Below, piece by piece: positions 28,610 through 36,937 of a stretch of DNA of 64,000 nt. Within the stretch, counting starts at the first letter, position 1; each line of letters starts with the position of its first letter. Below the pieces are notes generated by a model, which was not told the DNA's origin, ran no database searches, and was given only the letters and a program-made list of their open reading frames with translations. The position numbers and the translations under genes were made by a program. This DNA is from Rhodopseudomonas palustris (GTDB lineage Bacteria > Pseudomonadota > Alphaproteobacteria > Rhizobiales > Xanthobacteraceae). The stretch covers positions 3,386,501 through 3,450,500 of the forward strand of contig NZ_CP140155.1 of the NCBI RefSeq assembly GCF_034479375.1, read 5' to 3'.

Positions 28610-29032
28610 GATGCGGTACACACTCGCTTGTCTACATACTCGGATCATCCGCCGCGCCGGCCGATGATGGAAGCGCGGCCTCGTGCCGCAAGCCTCGCGC
28701 GGCCGTCGAGCGGCGGAGCGACGCATGCGGCGAACTGGAAGCCCGAGCCGCCTTCGCACACTGACTACAAAGTAAAGAACTACGGTTAATCGGCGGTTAC
28801 GCCTCCGCACAAGAGCACGGAGTTAGCGAAAGGTTAACGCGGCGCCGACGATCATGATCGATCCCACCGGAGACAGATCACACCATTAACCGCTTCCGCC
28901 GGAACCGCCCCCCGAAATGCTTGGAAACGTGTAAAAGGCGGACGCGCGCGGCGTACACGCTTCGTTAACCAGCAGCGCGCATGCGGCGACGTCGACAATG
29001 AAAACTGAAGCGAGTTGCTGAAAATTTTGGCC
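28610..29032. other. Divergent promoter region of the exopolysaccharide locus
   Basis: About 420 bases, AT-richer than neighbouring coding DNA, between the Wzc-like gene (minus) and a glycosyltransferase (plus). It holds several GTTAA sequences; one pair at 28786-28800 reads TTAA-N7-TTAC, close to the CtrA box TTAA-N7-TTAA. No gene is visible. Promoters for both directions are expected here. Confidence 0.45.
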
Positions 29033-30235
29033 ATGACGATCACCACGGACGACCGGACCGAACACGCGCGGATTCACGAAGGCGGCGCTGATATCGCGCG
29101 ACGGCCTGCGCCGGTCGCGGAGGCCGCGCCGGCGCGACGCACGCGCGTGGTCGTGATCCAGACCCAGGCCGAGAACGCCGGCGCCCAGGAGATCTCGCGG
29201 CTGGTCGGCGCCGGCCTCGCGGCGCGCGGCTACGACGTCCACAATCTGTTCTTCTTCCGTCAGTCGCGCTCGTTCGACGAGCCGGCGCAGACGACCTACT
29301 GCGCGCCGCGCCGGCCGGGCGATCCGCTGTCGTTCCTGCGCTTCCTCGGCGCGCTGCATGCGCGCATCCGGCGGCTTCGCCCCGATATCGTTCTGACCTT
29401 CCAGCACTACGGCAATGCGATCGGCGGGGTCGCCGCGCGGCTGGCCGGCCCGGGGCCGGTGATCGCCAATCAGGTGTCGGCGCGGCTGACAATGCCGGCC
29501 TGGCTGCGCGGCATCGACCGGATCATGGGCCAGCTCGGAGTCTTCAAGACCATCACGGTCAATTCGCACGACATGCTGCGCGATTATTCGCGCTATCCGG
29601 AAAGCTATCGCAAGCGGCTGCAGCACGTTCCGCACGGCTTCGACCAGAAGCACGCGACGCTGAGCAAGGCGGACGCGCGCCGGGAATTCGGACTGAGGCC
29701 GGACGCCGTCGTTCTCGGCTCGGCGGCGCGGCTGCATCCGCTCAAGCAGCTCGACGCGGCCGTGCGCGTGCTGGCGCAACGGCCGGACTGGACGCTCGCT
29801 CTCGCCGGCCAGGGCCCCGACGAAGCACGACTACGCGACATCGCCGACGGCCTCGGCGTCGCCGACCGCGTGCATTTCGTCGGCGAGATCTCTCCCGAGC
29901 AGGTCGCGAACTTCCTGGCGTGCCTGGACGTCTTCGTGTTTCCGTCGCTCGCCGAGACCTTCGGCCTCGCCGCGGTCGAGGCCGCCCACGCCGGCGTGCC
30001 GGTGGTCGCCAACGATCTGCCGGTGCTGCGCGAAGTGCTGTCGGTCGAGGGCGAACCGGCGGCGCTGTTCGTCGATGCGTCGGACCCGGCCGCGATGTCG
30101 AACGCGGTCGCCCGGGTGCTCGACGACGACGCGCTCAGCGCGCGACTTCGCCGCGCCGGCGACGGGCTGAAGTCGCGCTACTCGGTCGACGCCATGGTGG
30201 ACGAATATGTTCGCCTCATCGAGGACGCGACGTGA
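29033..30235 (+). CDS. Glycosyltransferase family 4 (group 1)
   Basis: 400 residues, GT-B fold. The C-terminal half shows GSAARLHPLKQ, FVGEI, the acceptor/donor helix FVFPSLAETFGLAAVEAAHAGVPVV and the conserved glutamates of GT4. It adds a sugar to the lipid-linked polysaccharide intermediate at the cytoplasmic face. The ATG at 29033 is preferred; an in-frame TTG lies at 29015. It is followed 27 bases later by the propeller-fused transferase, probably in one operon. Confidence 0.88.
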   Translation: MTITTDDRTEHARIHEGGADIARRPAPVAEAAPARRTRVVVIQTQAENAGAQEISRLVGAGLAARGYDVHNLFFFRQSRSFDEPAQTTYCAPRRPGDPLSFLRFLGALHARIRRLRPDIVLTFQHYGNAIGGVAARLAGPGPVIANQVSARLTMPAWLRGIDRIMGQLGVFKTITVNSHDMLRDYSRYPESYRKRLQHVPHGFDQKHATLSKADARREFGLRPDAVVLGSAARLHPLKQLDAAVRVLAQRPDWTLALAGQGPDEARLRDIADGLGVADRVHFVGEISPEQVANFLACLDVFVFPSLAETFGLAAVEAAHAGVPVVANDLPVLREVLSVEGEPAALFVDASDPAAMSNAVARVLDDDALSARLRRAGDGLKSRYSVDAMVDEYVRLIEDAT

Positions 30236-30262
30236 CCCGGCATCGGAGCGGAGGAACGCGCC

Positions 30263-31780
30263 GTGATCGTTGAGCTCCGTTTCGACGACCAGCGCCCGCG
30301 CCGGTGGATGCGCCATCTGATCGCGCTGCTCGGCTCCGATCAGCGCAAACTTCAGATCGCCTGGGTGCGGACCGATGCGCGCCGGGCGGCCGGGCTCGAA
30401 TCGCTGCTCGAGATCGAACGGATGCTGCTGCGGCGCGGCCGGCCGTGCGGCGCGGATGCCGATCCGGCGCTGAAGAGCGAAGGCCCGCCGCCGCAGAGCG
30501 CCGACATCGTGATCGACTTCACCGCGATGCCGCGGGATTCGTCGCGTGCGGCGCAACTCTATCTCCGGCCGCTGTTCGAGGGCGCCGCCGGCGAGGACGC
30601 CGCGCTGGCCGCAATTCTCGGCGACGATCTGCCGCTGATCGAAATTCTCGACGAGGTCAGCGGCGCGATCGTGTGGTCCGGCAAACCCTCAGCGGAGACC
30701 GCCGACGGCCTCGGCGGCGCGCTCGACACCGTGATGGCGCGAACCGCGACCTTGCTGAAGGGCGTGATCGAATGCGGGCCGCGCACGACCGCGCCACCCA
30801 AATCCGCTCGACGGCGCAGCCTGCGAACGCCCTCCGCCTATGTTCTGCGCGGCCTCGCGGCACATCTCGTCAGGCGCATCTACCGGCTGTGCTGCTATTC
30901 CCCGCACTGGCGGATCGGATGGCGCAACACCGACGATGCCGGCATCTGGGCTTCCGCCGATCTCTCCGGCCCGGCCTGGCGCGCGGTGCCGAGCCCCGGC
31001 AACCGGTTCTACGCCGACCCGTTTCCGATCACCTGGAAGGGCCGCACCTTCGTGTTCTTCGAAGATCTCGACCATCGCGTCGGCAAGGGCACCATCGCGG
31101 CGATCGAATTCGGAGACGACGGGCCGATCGGCACGGCGATCCCCGTGCTCGAGGAGCCCTGGCACCTGTCCTATCCGTTCCTGATCGTCCACGACGACGA
31201 ATTGTGGATGATCCCCGAAAGCAGCGCCAAGCACGAGGTGAACATCTACAAATGCGTGCGGTTTCCGGATCGCTGGGAGCGGCAGGCGACATTGCTGTCG
31301 GGCGTCGAACTCGCCGACGCGACGATCGTGCAGCACGACGGGCTTCACTACATGTTCGGCGCGACGCGCGACGGCGCCGGCGGCTATTCGGACACGCTGT
31401 CGATCTACTATGCGGACAATCTGTTCGGGCGCTGGACGCCGCACGCGCAACGGCCGGTGCTGGTCGATCGCGCCGCCACGCGGCCGGGAGGGCATTTCGT
31501 CCAACGCAACGGCCGGCTGTGGCGGCCGGTGCAGGATTGCACCAACGGCTACGGCGGCGCGCTCGGTCTCGCCGAAATCACCGCATTGTCGCCGACGGAT
31601 TTCGCCCAGACCGTGCACCACACCATCTCGCCCGGGCCGCGCTGGCCGGGCCGCAAGCTGCACACGCTGAATCGATGCGGGCGGCTCGAACTGATCGACG
31701 GCACCATCATCCAGCCGAAGATCGAAGCGCTACGGCTGCCCGACAAGCTCGGCACCGTGGCCGACGCCCAAAGCCGCTGA
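30263..31780 (+). CDS. GINT1-like glycosyltransferase: formyltransferase-like N-terminus plus beta-propeller domain
   Basis: 505 residues; GTG start at 30263 after a GGAGGAAC ribosome site. The N-terminal ~190 residues resemble a formyltransferase-like Rossmann region. From about 215 a five-bladed propeller-like domain follows, with repeated FYADPFPI, FFEDLD, LSYPFLIV and MIPESS blocks, resembling the GINT1 N-terminal (glucosamine inositolphosphorylceramide transferase) family and GH43-like propellers. Exact activity unknown; its place among exopolysaccharide genes suggests sugar transfer or modification. I am confident of the architecture, less so of the reaction. Confidence 0.72.
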   Translation: MIVELRFDDQRPRRWMRHLIALLGSDQRKLQIAWVRTDARRAAGLESLLEIERMLLRRGRPCGADADPALKSEGPPPQSADIVIDFTAMPRDSSRAAQLYLRPLFEGAAGEDAALAAILGDDLPLIEILDEVSGAIVWSGKPSAETADGLGGALDTVMARTATLLKGVIECGPRTTAPPKSARRRSLRTPSAYVLRGLAAHLVRRIYRLCCYSPHWRIGWRNTDDAGIWASADLSGPAWRAVPSPGNRFYADPFPITWKGRTFVFFEDLDHRVGKGTIAAIEFGDDGPIGTAIPVLEEPWHLSYPFLIVHDDELWMIPESSAKHEVNIYKCVRFPDRWERQATLLSGVELADATIVQHDGLHYMFGATRDGAGGYSDTLSIYYADNLFGRWTPHAQRPVLVDRAATRPGGHFVQRNGRLWRPVQDCTNGYGGALGLAEITALSPTDFAQTVHHTISPGPRWPGRKLHTLNRCGRLELIDGTIIQPKIEALRLPDKLGTVADAQSR

Positions 31781-31794
31781 GGCTGCATAGCGCG

Positions 31795-32154
31795 TCAATG
31801 CCGCGGCATCCACCGCACCATCAGCCAGCCGGCGATCAGCCCGACGGTGCCGCCGGACAGCTTCACGCCGGCATCGAACAGGCGGCCGTGCCGCGAGGGC
31901 TCCAGGACCTGGAGGATTTCGAACAGCATCGCCGCGCCGAGCACGATCGCGGCGGCGAACAGGATGTAACGCGGATAGGCCGCGGCGAACAAACCGCCGA
32001 CCACGGCGAACGCGAGAAATCGCTCGATCGAGGGCGGCCAACCCGTCGTCGGCCGAAGACCGAGCGGACTGAGCGTCGCCATCGCGATGAACGCCAGGCT
32101 GAGCCACGCCGCTCCGCGCAGCACAGTTGCGTACCTTACCGAAAGTTCAGTCAT
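31795..32154 (-). CDS. VanZ-like membrane protein
   Basis: 119 residues with four predicted helices and the pattern ATLSPLGLRP...ERFLAF...LFEILQVLEPSRHGRLFDAGVKLSGGTVG, matching VanZ-like proteins. VanZ itself gives low-level teicoplanin resistance; in exopolysaccharide loci the role is unknown. The ATG at 32154 is preceded by an in-frame TTG at 32157. It converges with the propeller transferase and is divergent from the flippase gene. Confidence 0.82.
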   Translation of the reverse strand: MTELSVRYATVLRGAAWLSLAFIAMATLSPLGLRPTTGWPPSIERFLAFAVVGGLFAAAYPRYILFAAAIVLGAAMLFEILQVLEPSRHGRLFDAGVKLSGGTVGLIAGWLMVRWMPRH

Positions 32155-32390
32155 CAAGTCCTCGTCGCATCGGATCGTGTATGGTTAACAAGTCGAGAAT
32201 TCCGCCATTGCTAAGCGAACTGGAACCACGGCTCAGTCTTAACCTCACACGCAAATATCATTTCGAATTTTCACGATCGGTCCCCAGATAGGGTAAGTTA
32301 CCGTCATACGCCAGAGCGCCGGCGCATAAGGTAGACCGGCAATCCGGCGAACGCGCGGCATCCGTACCAGTATCGCACCGACCAGGTTGA

Positions 32391-33749
32391 GTGAGAGTGA
32401 AGTTCAGCGTCGCGATCGGCAAGGTCATCCAGCTTCGCAACGACTCGACGGTTCGCGCGATGTCCGGCGCGTTCGCGTTGCGCGTCGCGATCACGGTGGT
32501 GAATCTGGCGCTGGTGACGCTCGCGGCGCGGATGCTGAGCAGGCACGATTTCGGCACCTACTCGATGCTGTTCAGCGCAGCCGGCCTGCTCAGCGTAATC
32601 GCGACATTCGGCCAGCAGATCTTCGTGATGCGCTCGTGGAGCGAATTCGGCGCCGCCGGCGACGAGGGGATGCTGAAAGGCGCGATGACATTCAGCGCGC
32701 TCGCCTGCTTCGCCGGCGTCGCGATGATCGGTCTGCCGTTCTATTTCTGGTTCGCCGCGGAGCACGATACGACGCTGGCGCTGTCGGCCACGCTCTATCT
32801 GGTGTCCTACTCGCTGATGCTGACCTCGGCGCACGTCACGCGCAGCGCAGTCGGGGTCGGCGTCGGCGACGGCCTCACCTATCTGCTGGTGGCGGCGTGC
32901 CCGATCTCCTATCTGATCGGATGCTATCTGCTCGGCGCTCCGATCGAGATCTATCGAATTTTCCTGGCGATGGCAGGCGCGTCCGCCTTCACGGTGCTGG
33001 TGCAGATGATCCTGCTGCGACGCAGGGTCCGGACGAAATTCCCGGCGCTCGGCCGCTCGCGCGCGAGCTTCGATCTCCGGACATGGATCACCCGCTCGGC
33101 CAAGCTGTGGGTGTCCGGCGGGCTGGAAGCCGCCAATCAATATGCCGACGTCGTGATCATCGGCTATCTGACGACGCCGTCGATCGCCGGCGCGTATTTC
33201 GTGACGACGCGAATCGCCAACGCCTTCGCAATGGCGACCGGCGCGGTCTACATCTTCTCGACCCGGCATATTCCGCATCTGTACTACAATCAGCAGCACC
33301 GGCAACTCGACAGCCTGCTCGACTCGGTCGCATTGGTGACGCTGACCATCGTGGTCGGCGGCCTGCTGGTGGTGCTCGGCGGCGGACACTGGATTCTGTA
33401 CGCCTTCAACCCCGACTACGTCTCGTATTACGGCATGCTGGCGCTGCTCACCGCGGGAACGGCCGCCGTCGCGGCCACCGGCCCGTCGGGCTCGATCCTG
33501 ATGCTGACGGGGCACGAAGGCCGCTATCTCGCGATCATCGGCGGCACGGTGCTGATGCGCGCGGTCGGCTTCTTCGTGCTGATCCCGATGTTCGGCATTC
33601 CCGGCGCCGTGGCGGCGACCACGATCTCGTTCGTCACCATGGCGGTGCTGCTGCGCAGCTCCGCCATCAGCACCACCGGAATCGACGGCTCGGTGCTGCG
33701 GCTGCTGACGCGGCTGCGGCGCGGCCCGGTGTCGCTGCGCCCGGAATGA
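32391..33749 (+). CDS. Wzx-type polysaccharide flippase
   Basis: 452 residues, 12-14 helices, MATE/MOP superfamily organisation with an initial block SGAFALRVAITVVNLALVTLAARMLS and the second-half GAYFVTTRIANAFAMATGAV segment. It moves lipid-linked oligosaccharide repeat units across the inner membrane. The start is GTG at 32391 with another GTG at 32397; no strong Shine-Dalgarno is visible. A 236-base divergent gap separates it from the VanZ-like gene. Confidence 0.88.
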   Translation: MRVKFSVAIGKVIQLRNDSTVRAMSGAFALRVAITVVNLALVTLAARMLSRHDFGTYSMLFSAAGLLSVIATFGQQIFVMRSWSEFGAAGDEGMLKGAMTFSALACFAGVAMIGLPFYFWFAAEHDTTLALSATLYLVSYSLMLTSAHVTRSAVGVGVGDGLTYLLVAACPISYLIGCYLLGAPIEIYRIFLAMAGASAFTVLVQMILLRRRVRTKFPALGRSRASFDLRTWITRSAKLWVSGGLEAANQYADVVIIGYLTTPSIAGAYFVTTRIANAFAMATGAVYIFSTRHIPHLYYNQQHRQLDSLLDSVALVTLTIVVGGLLVVLGGGHWILYAFNPDYVSYYGMLALLTAGTAAVAATGPSGSILMLTGHEGRYLAIIGGTVLMRAVGFFVLIPMFGIPGAVAATTISFVTMAVLLRSSAISTTGIDGSVLRLLTRLRRGPVSLRPE

Positions 33750-33826
33750 GCCGGAGCGGCGGCGGCTTTTGGTTCTGAAGAGATTGCATCGGCCCGAGGC
33801 GGGGCGCGGGCGCGGCGTGACGGCGG

Positions 33827-34345
33827 CTACTCGCCGCCGATGTCGAGATAGCCGCCGCGCCAATACACCAGCGCCTGCGCGCCGTCGCCGAGCTGCACCG
33901 CGTCGACCCGGCCGATCACCAGCGCGTGGCTGTTCCAGTCGATGATGCTGTCGACCGTGCAGTCGATCGCCGCCAACGCATCGCTCAGCAGCGGCGCGCC
34001 GGTCACCAGTTCGATCCAGTCGCCGCTGTCGTATCGTTCCGCGCCGCGGACGCCGTGGCGGCCGGCGAAGCGATCAGCCAGCTCGCGATGGCCGGCCGCG
34101 AGGATATTGACGCCGAACGTCCCCTGATCGCGCAGCACCGGCATGATCGAACAGCTCCGGTTGATGCAGACGATCAGCGACGGCGGCTCGACCGAGAGCG
34201 AACTCACCGACGTCACGGTGACGCCGTTGCGCTCCGCGCCCTGCCCGCTGGTGACGATGCCGACGCCGCCGGCGAGATGCCGCATCGCCGCCTTGAAGCC
34301 GTCGGCGGCGGACGCGCGATGCAGCGAGGCGGGCCGGACGTTCAT
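33827..34345 (-). CDS. Flavin reductase-like NAD(P)H:flavin oxidoreductase
   Basis: 172 residues of the HpaC/NtaB flavin reductase family. It has FKAAMRHLAGGVGIVTS, the flavin-contacting TVTSVSSLSVEPPSLIVCINRS and the closing GGY-L segment. It supplies reduced FMN/FAD to a monooxygenase, or reduces flavin in sulfur metabolism. Translationally coupled to the homoserine acyltransferase gene by an ATGA overlap, so it is the third gene of a methionine-type operon; no partner monooxygenase is adjacent. Confidence 0.88.
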   Translation of the reverse strand: MNVRPASLHRASAADGFKAAMRHLAGGVGIVTSGQGAERNGVTVTSVSSLSVEPPSLIVCINRSCSIMPVLRDQGTFGVNILAAGHRELADRFAGRHGVRGAERYDSGDWIELVTGAPLLSDALAAIDCTVDSIIDWNSHALVIGRVDAVQLGDGAQALVYWRGGYLDIGGE

Positions 34346-35343
34346 GATCGGCCTGCGAGGGAATCGAGCCAGTTGCGGAAGATCGTCGTCGCGGCGGCCT
34401 CGATGTCGTCGGCGATTCCGGCGCGCAGCGCCAAATGCGGCAGCCTGGAGATCAGCGCCGGATCGCGCCCGGCCTCGGCTTCGACGCGCAACGCGTTCAG
34501 CGCGGCCTCGGTTTCGATATCGAAGTAATCGACCGGAATTTCCGGATAGGCGTCGCGCTCGCCGGTGAGGAAGCGGCCGATGTCGCGCAGATACTCGCGC
34601 TGCAGCGAGGCGACGTCATATTCGGGGTGGCCCTGGAAGAACACGAAACGGCTGCGCCCGCGGCGCACGAAGACGTCGACGCCCGCATCGCGCGCCTGCG
34701 TCAGCACCTCGTAGCCGCTCGCGGCGAGCCGGTCCGCCGGCAGGTCGTTCAGGCGCGAATGCGGCACCTTCATCGGCGCCAGCAGACCGGCCAGCAGCGG
34801 ATCGTCCTGCAATCGCTCGCCCGCATAGATGCCGGAGCATTTCTTCGGCAATCGCTGCCGCTCGATGCCGTCGAGATGCAGCACCGCCGCGTGCGCGGCG
34901 AGGCACGACCAGATCGTCGAGCGGGTGTTGGCCTCGGCCCAGTCGACCAGCGCGCGCATCTCGTCCCAATACGGCTCCTCGCGCAGCGTGGCGGCGCGCG
35001 GCTCGGCCCCGGTCACGATCAGGCCGTCGAGCTTGGTGTGGCCGAGGTCGGCGATGCCGGCATAGAGGCTGTCGATGCGGTGACGCGCCGCCGGCGAGCG
35101 CTGCACCGAGGGCAGCGAGAAGCAGTGCAGCCGCACCGGACGATCGCCCGCGCCCACCTCGAGCAGGCGCGCGAACTGCCGCTCGGTAGCGCGCAGCGCA
35201 GCGTCGCTCATATTGTTGACGAGACCGATCTCGATCGCCGCGGGACGTTCGGAGCCGCCGCGTTGTCCGCCGCCGTCGTTCCGGCCGAGCGGGACCAGCG
35301 TCGGGCTGTCGATCGGATCGACGTTGTCGAACAGCAGGGACAC
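34342..35343 (-). CDS. metA: Homoserine O-acyltransferase, MetA family
   Basis: 333 residues; GTG start at 35343 preceded by GAGGCGGC. The glutamine-amidotransferase-like fold of the HTS/MetA family is shown by the nucleophile Cys147 (IWSCLAAHAAV) and the His239/Glu241 pair (FFQGHPEYD). It acylates homoserine for direct sulfhydrylation by the enzyme encoded 14 bases upstream. The residue that in other members selects acetyl (Glu) or succinyl (Gly) donor falls at Arg116 (TGAEPR), so acyl specificity is undetermined. Overlaps the flavin reductase gene by ATGA. Confidence 0.86.
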   Translation of the reverse strand: MSLLFDNVDPIDSPTLVPLGRNDGGGQRGGSERPAAIEIGLVNNMSDAALRATERQFARLLEVGAGDRPVRLHCFSLPSVQRSPAARHRIDSLYAGIADLGHTKLDGLIVTGAEPRAATLREEPYWDEMRALVDWAEANTRSTIWSCLAAHAAVLHLDGIERQRLPKKCSGIYAGERLQDDPLLAGLLAPMKVPHSRLNDLPADRLAASGYEVLTQARDAGVDVFVRRGRSRFVFFQGHPEYDVASLQREYLRDIGRFLTGERDAYPEIPVDYFDIETEAALNALRVEAEAGRDPALISRLPHLALRAGIADDIEAAATTIFRNWLDSLAGRS

Positions 35344-35357
35344 GCCGCCTCGCCGCA

Positions 35358-36662
35358 CTATTCCGCCGCGATCAGTTGCGTTCGCCGGCCGCCGGCCTGC
35401 GCCAGCGCCTGATCGAGGTCGGCGATGATGTCGGAGATGTGCTCGATGCCGATCGACAGCCGGATCGTCTCCGGCAGCACGCCGGCGATGCGCTGCTGCT
35501 CGGCGGACATCTGCCGATGCGTGGTCGATGCCGGGTGGCAGGCGAGCGATTTGGCGTCGCCGATATTGACCAGCCGGGTGATCAGTTTCAGCGAATCGTA
35601 GAACGTCTTGCCGGCCTCGAGGCCGCCTGCGATGCCGAAGGTGAACAGCGACGACGCCCGGCCGCCGAGATATTTCTGCACCAGCTCGTAATACGGGCTG
35701 TCCGGAAATCCGGTGTAGTTCACCCATTCCACGCGCGGGTCGTCGCGCAGGAATTCCGCCACCTTGCGGGCGTTCTCGACATGGCGCTCCATCCGCAGCG
35801 CCACCGTCTCGATGCCCTGCAGCAGCAGGAACGCGTTGAACGGCGACAGCACCGAGCCCATCGTGCGCTGATAGATGCTGCGGGCGCGCTCGATATAGGC
35901 GGTCGGGCCGAACCGCTCGGCATAGACCATGCCGTGATAGGAATGATCGGGCTGGTTGAACGCCGGGAAGCGCTGCGGCTGCGCCGCCCAGTCGAACCGG
36001 CCGCTGTCGACGATGATGCCGCCGAGCGTGGTGCCGTGGCCGCCGAGGAACTTGGTCAGCGAATGCACCACGATGTCGGCGCCGTAGTCGAACGGCTTCA
36101 GCAGGATCGGCGTCGCCACCGTGTTGTCGACGATCAGCGGCACGCCGTGCCGATGCGCCACCTCGGCGATGCGCTCGATGTCGCAGACATTGCCGGCGGG
36201 GTTGCCGATGGTCTCGCAGAACACCGCGCGGGTGTTCTCGTCGATCAGCCGCTCGATCGCGTCGGGCTGGTCGCTGTCGGCGAAGCGGCCGTGGATGCCC
36301 TGGCGCGGCAGGATGTGCGACAGCAGCGTGTGCGTGGTGCCGTAGAGCTGCGGCACCGAGACGATGTTGCCGCCGTGATCGGCGACGTTGACGAACGCGT
36401 AGTGCAGCGCCGCCTGGCCGCTGGCGACGGCGAGCGCGCCGACGCCGCCCTCGAGCTCGGCGACGCGCTTCTCCAGCACGGCGCTGGTCGGGTTGGCGAT
36501 CCGCGAATAGCGATAGCCTTCGGTCTCGAGATTGAACAGAGCGGCGCCGTGATCGGCGCTGTCGAACGCGTAGGAGGCGGTCTGATAGATCGGGACCGCG
36601 ACCGCCTTGGTGGTCGGATCGGGATCGTAGCCGGCGTGAATGGCAATCGTCTCGCTACGCAT
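35358..36662 (-). CDS. metY: O-acylhomoserine sulfhydrylase
   Basis: 434 residues, Cys/Met metabolism PLP family. The PLP lysine lies in VVHSLTKFLGGHG, with the N-terminal YSRIANPTSAVLE and SGQAALHY blocks. Its length and the ETIAIHAGYDPDPTTKAV start match the MetY (O-acetyl/succinylhomoserine sulfhydrylase) class, making homocysteine from acylated homoserine and sulfide. A strong GGAGGTGAG ribosome site precedes the ATG at 36662. It is first in the minus-strand operon. I found no convincing SAM riboswitch in the 5' leader. Confidence 0.92.
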   Translation of the reverse strand: MRSETIAIHAGYDPDPTTKAVAVPIYQTASYAFDSADHGAALFNLETEGYRYSRIANPTSAVLEKRVAELEGGVGALAVASGQAALHYAFVNVADHGGNIVSVPQLYGTTHTLLSHILPRQGIHGRFADSDQPDAIERLIDENTRAVFCETIGNPAGNVCDIERIAEVAHRHGVPLIVDNTVATPILLKPFDYGADIVVHSLTKFLGGHGTTLGGIIVDSGRFDWAAQPQRFPAFNQPDHSYHGMVYAERFGPTAYIERARSIYQRTMGSVLSPFNAFLLLQGIETVALRMERHVENARKVAEFLRDDPRVEWVNYTGFPDSPYYELVQKYLGGRASSLFTFGIAGGLEAGKTFYDSLKLITRLVNIGDAKSLACHPASTTHRQMSAEQQRIAGVLPETIRLSIGIEHISDIIADLDQALAQAGGRRTQLIAAE

Positions 36663-36937
36663 GGGCTCACCTCCGCATTGCCGAGGCTGCGACTTCTCGC
36701 GCAGTCCGTGGGCGTCGTCTTTGCTAGAGCGGAGATCTTTAATCGACAACAAATTTCGAAAATGACGACAAACTAACCCTAATTTCAGATGATAAATCGA
36801 TGACAATTTGAATCGAATCCGACGCATCGGAGTTCGTTTACCTTGCCGACGCTTTGTGCTCGCCCCGACACTCGATCTTCGATCGCATTCGCGTAAGTTG
36901 CGTCGACAATTTTCTCGATGTTGTCGGGCTCGCGTTG

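Noticed and set aside
36663..36780. SAM-II riboswitch in the metY leader
   Set aside because: Expected by analogy with alphaproteobacterial met genes, but the leader (ATTAAAG, GCTCTAGCAAAG) does not show the conserved SAM-II pseudoknot pattern on inspection.
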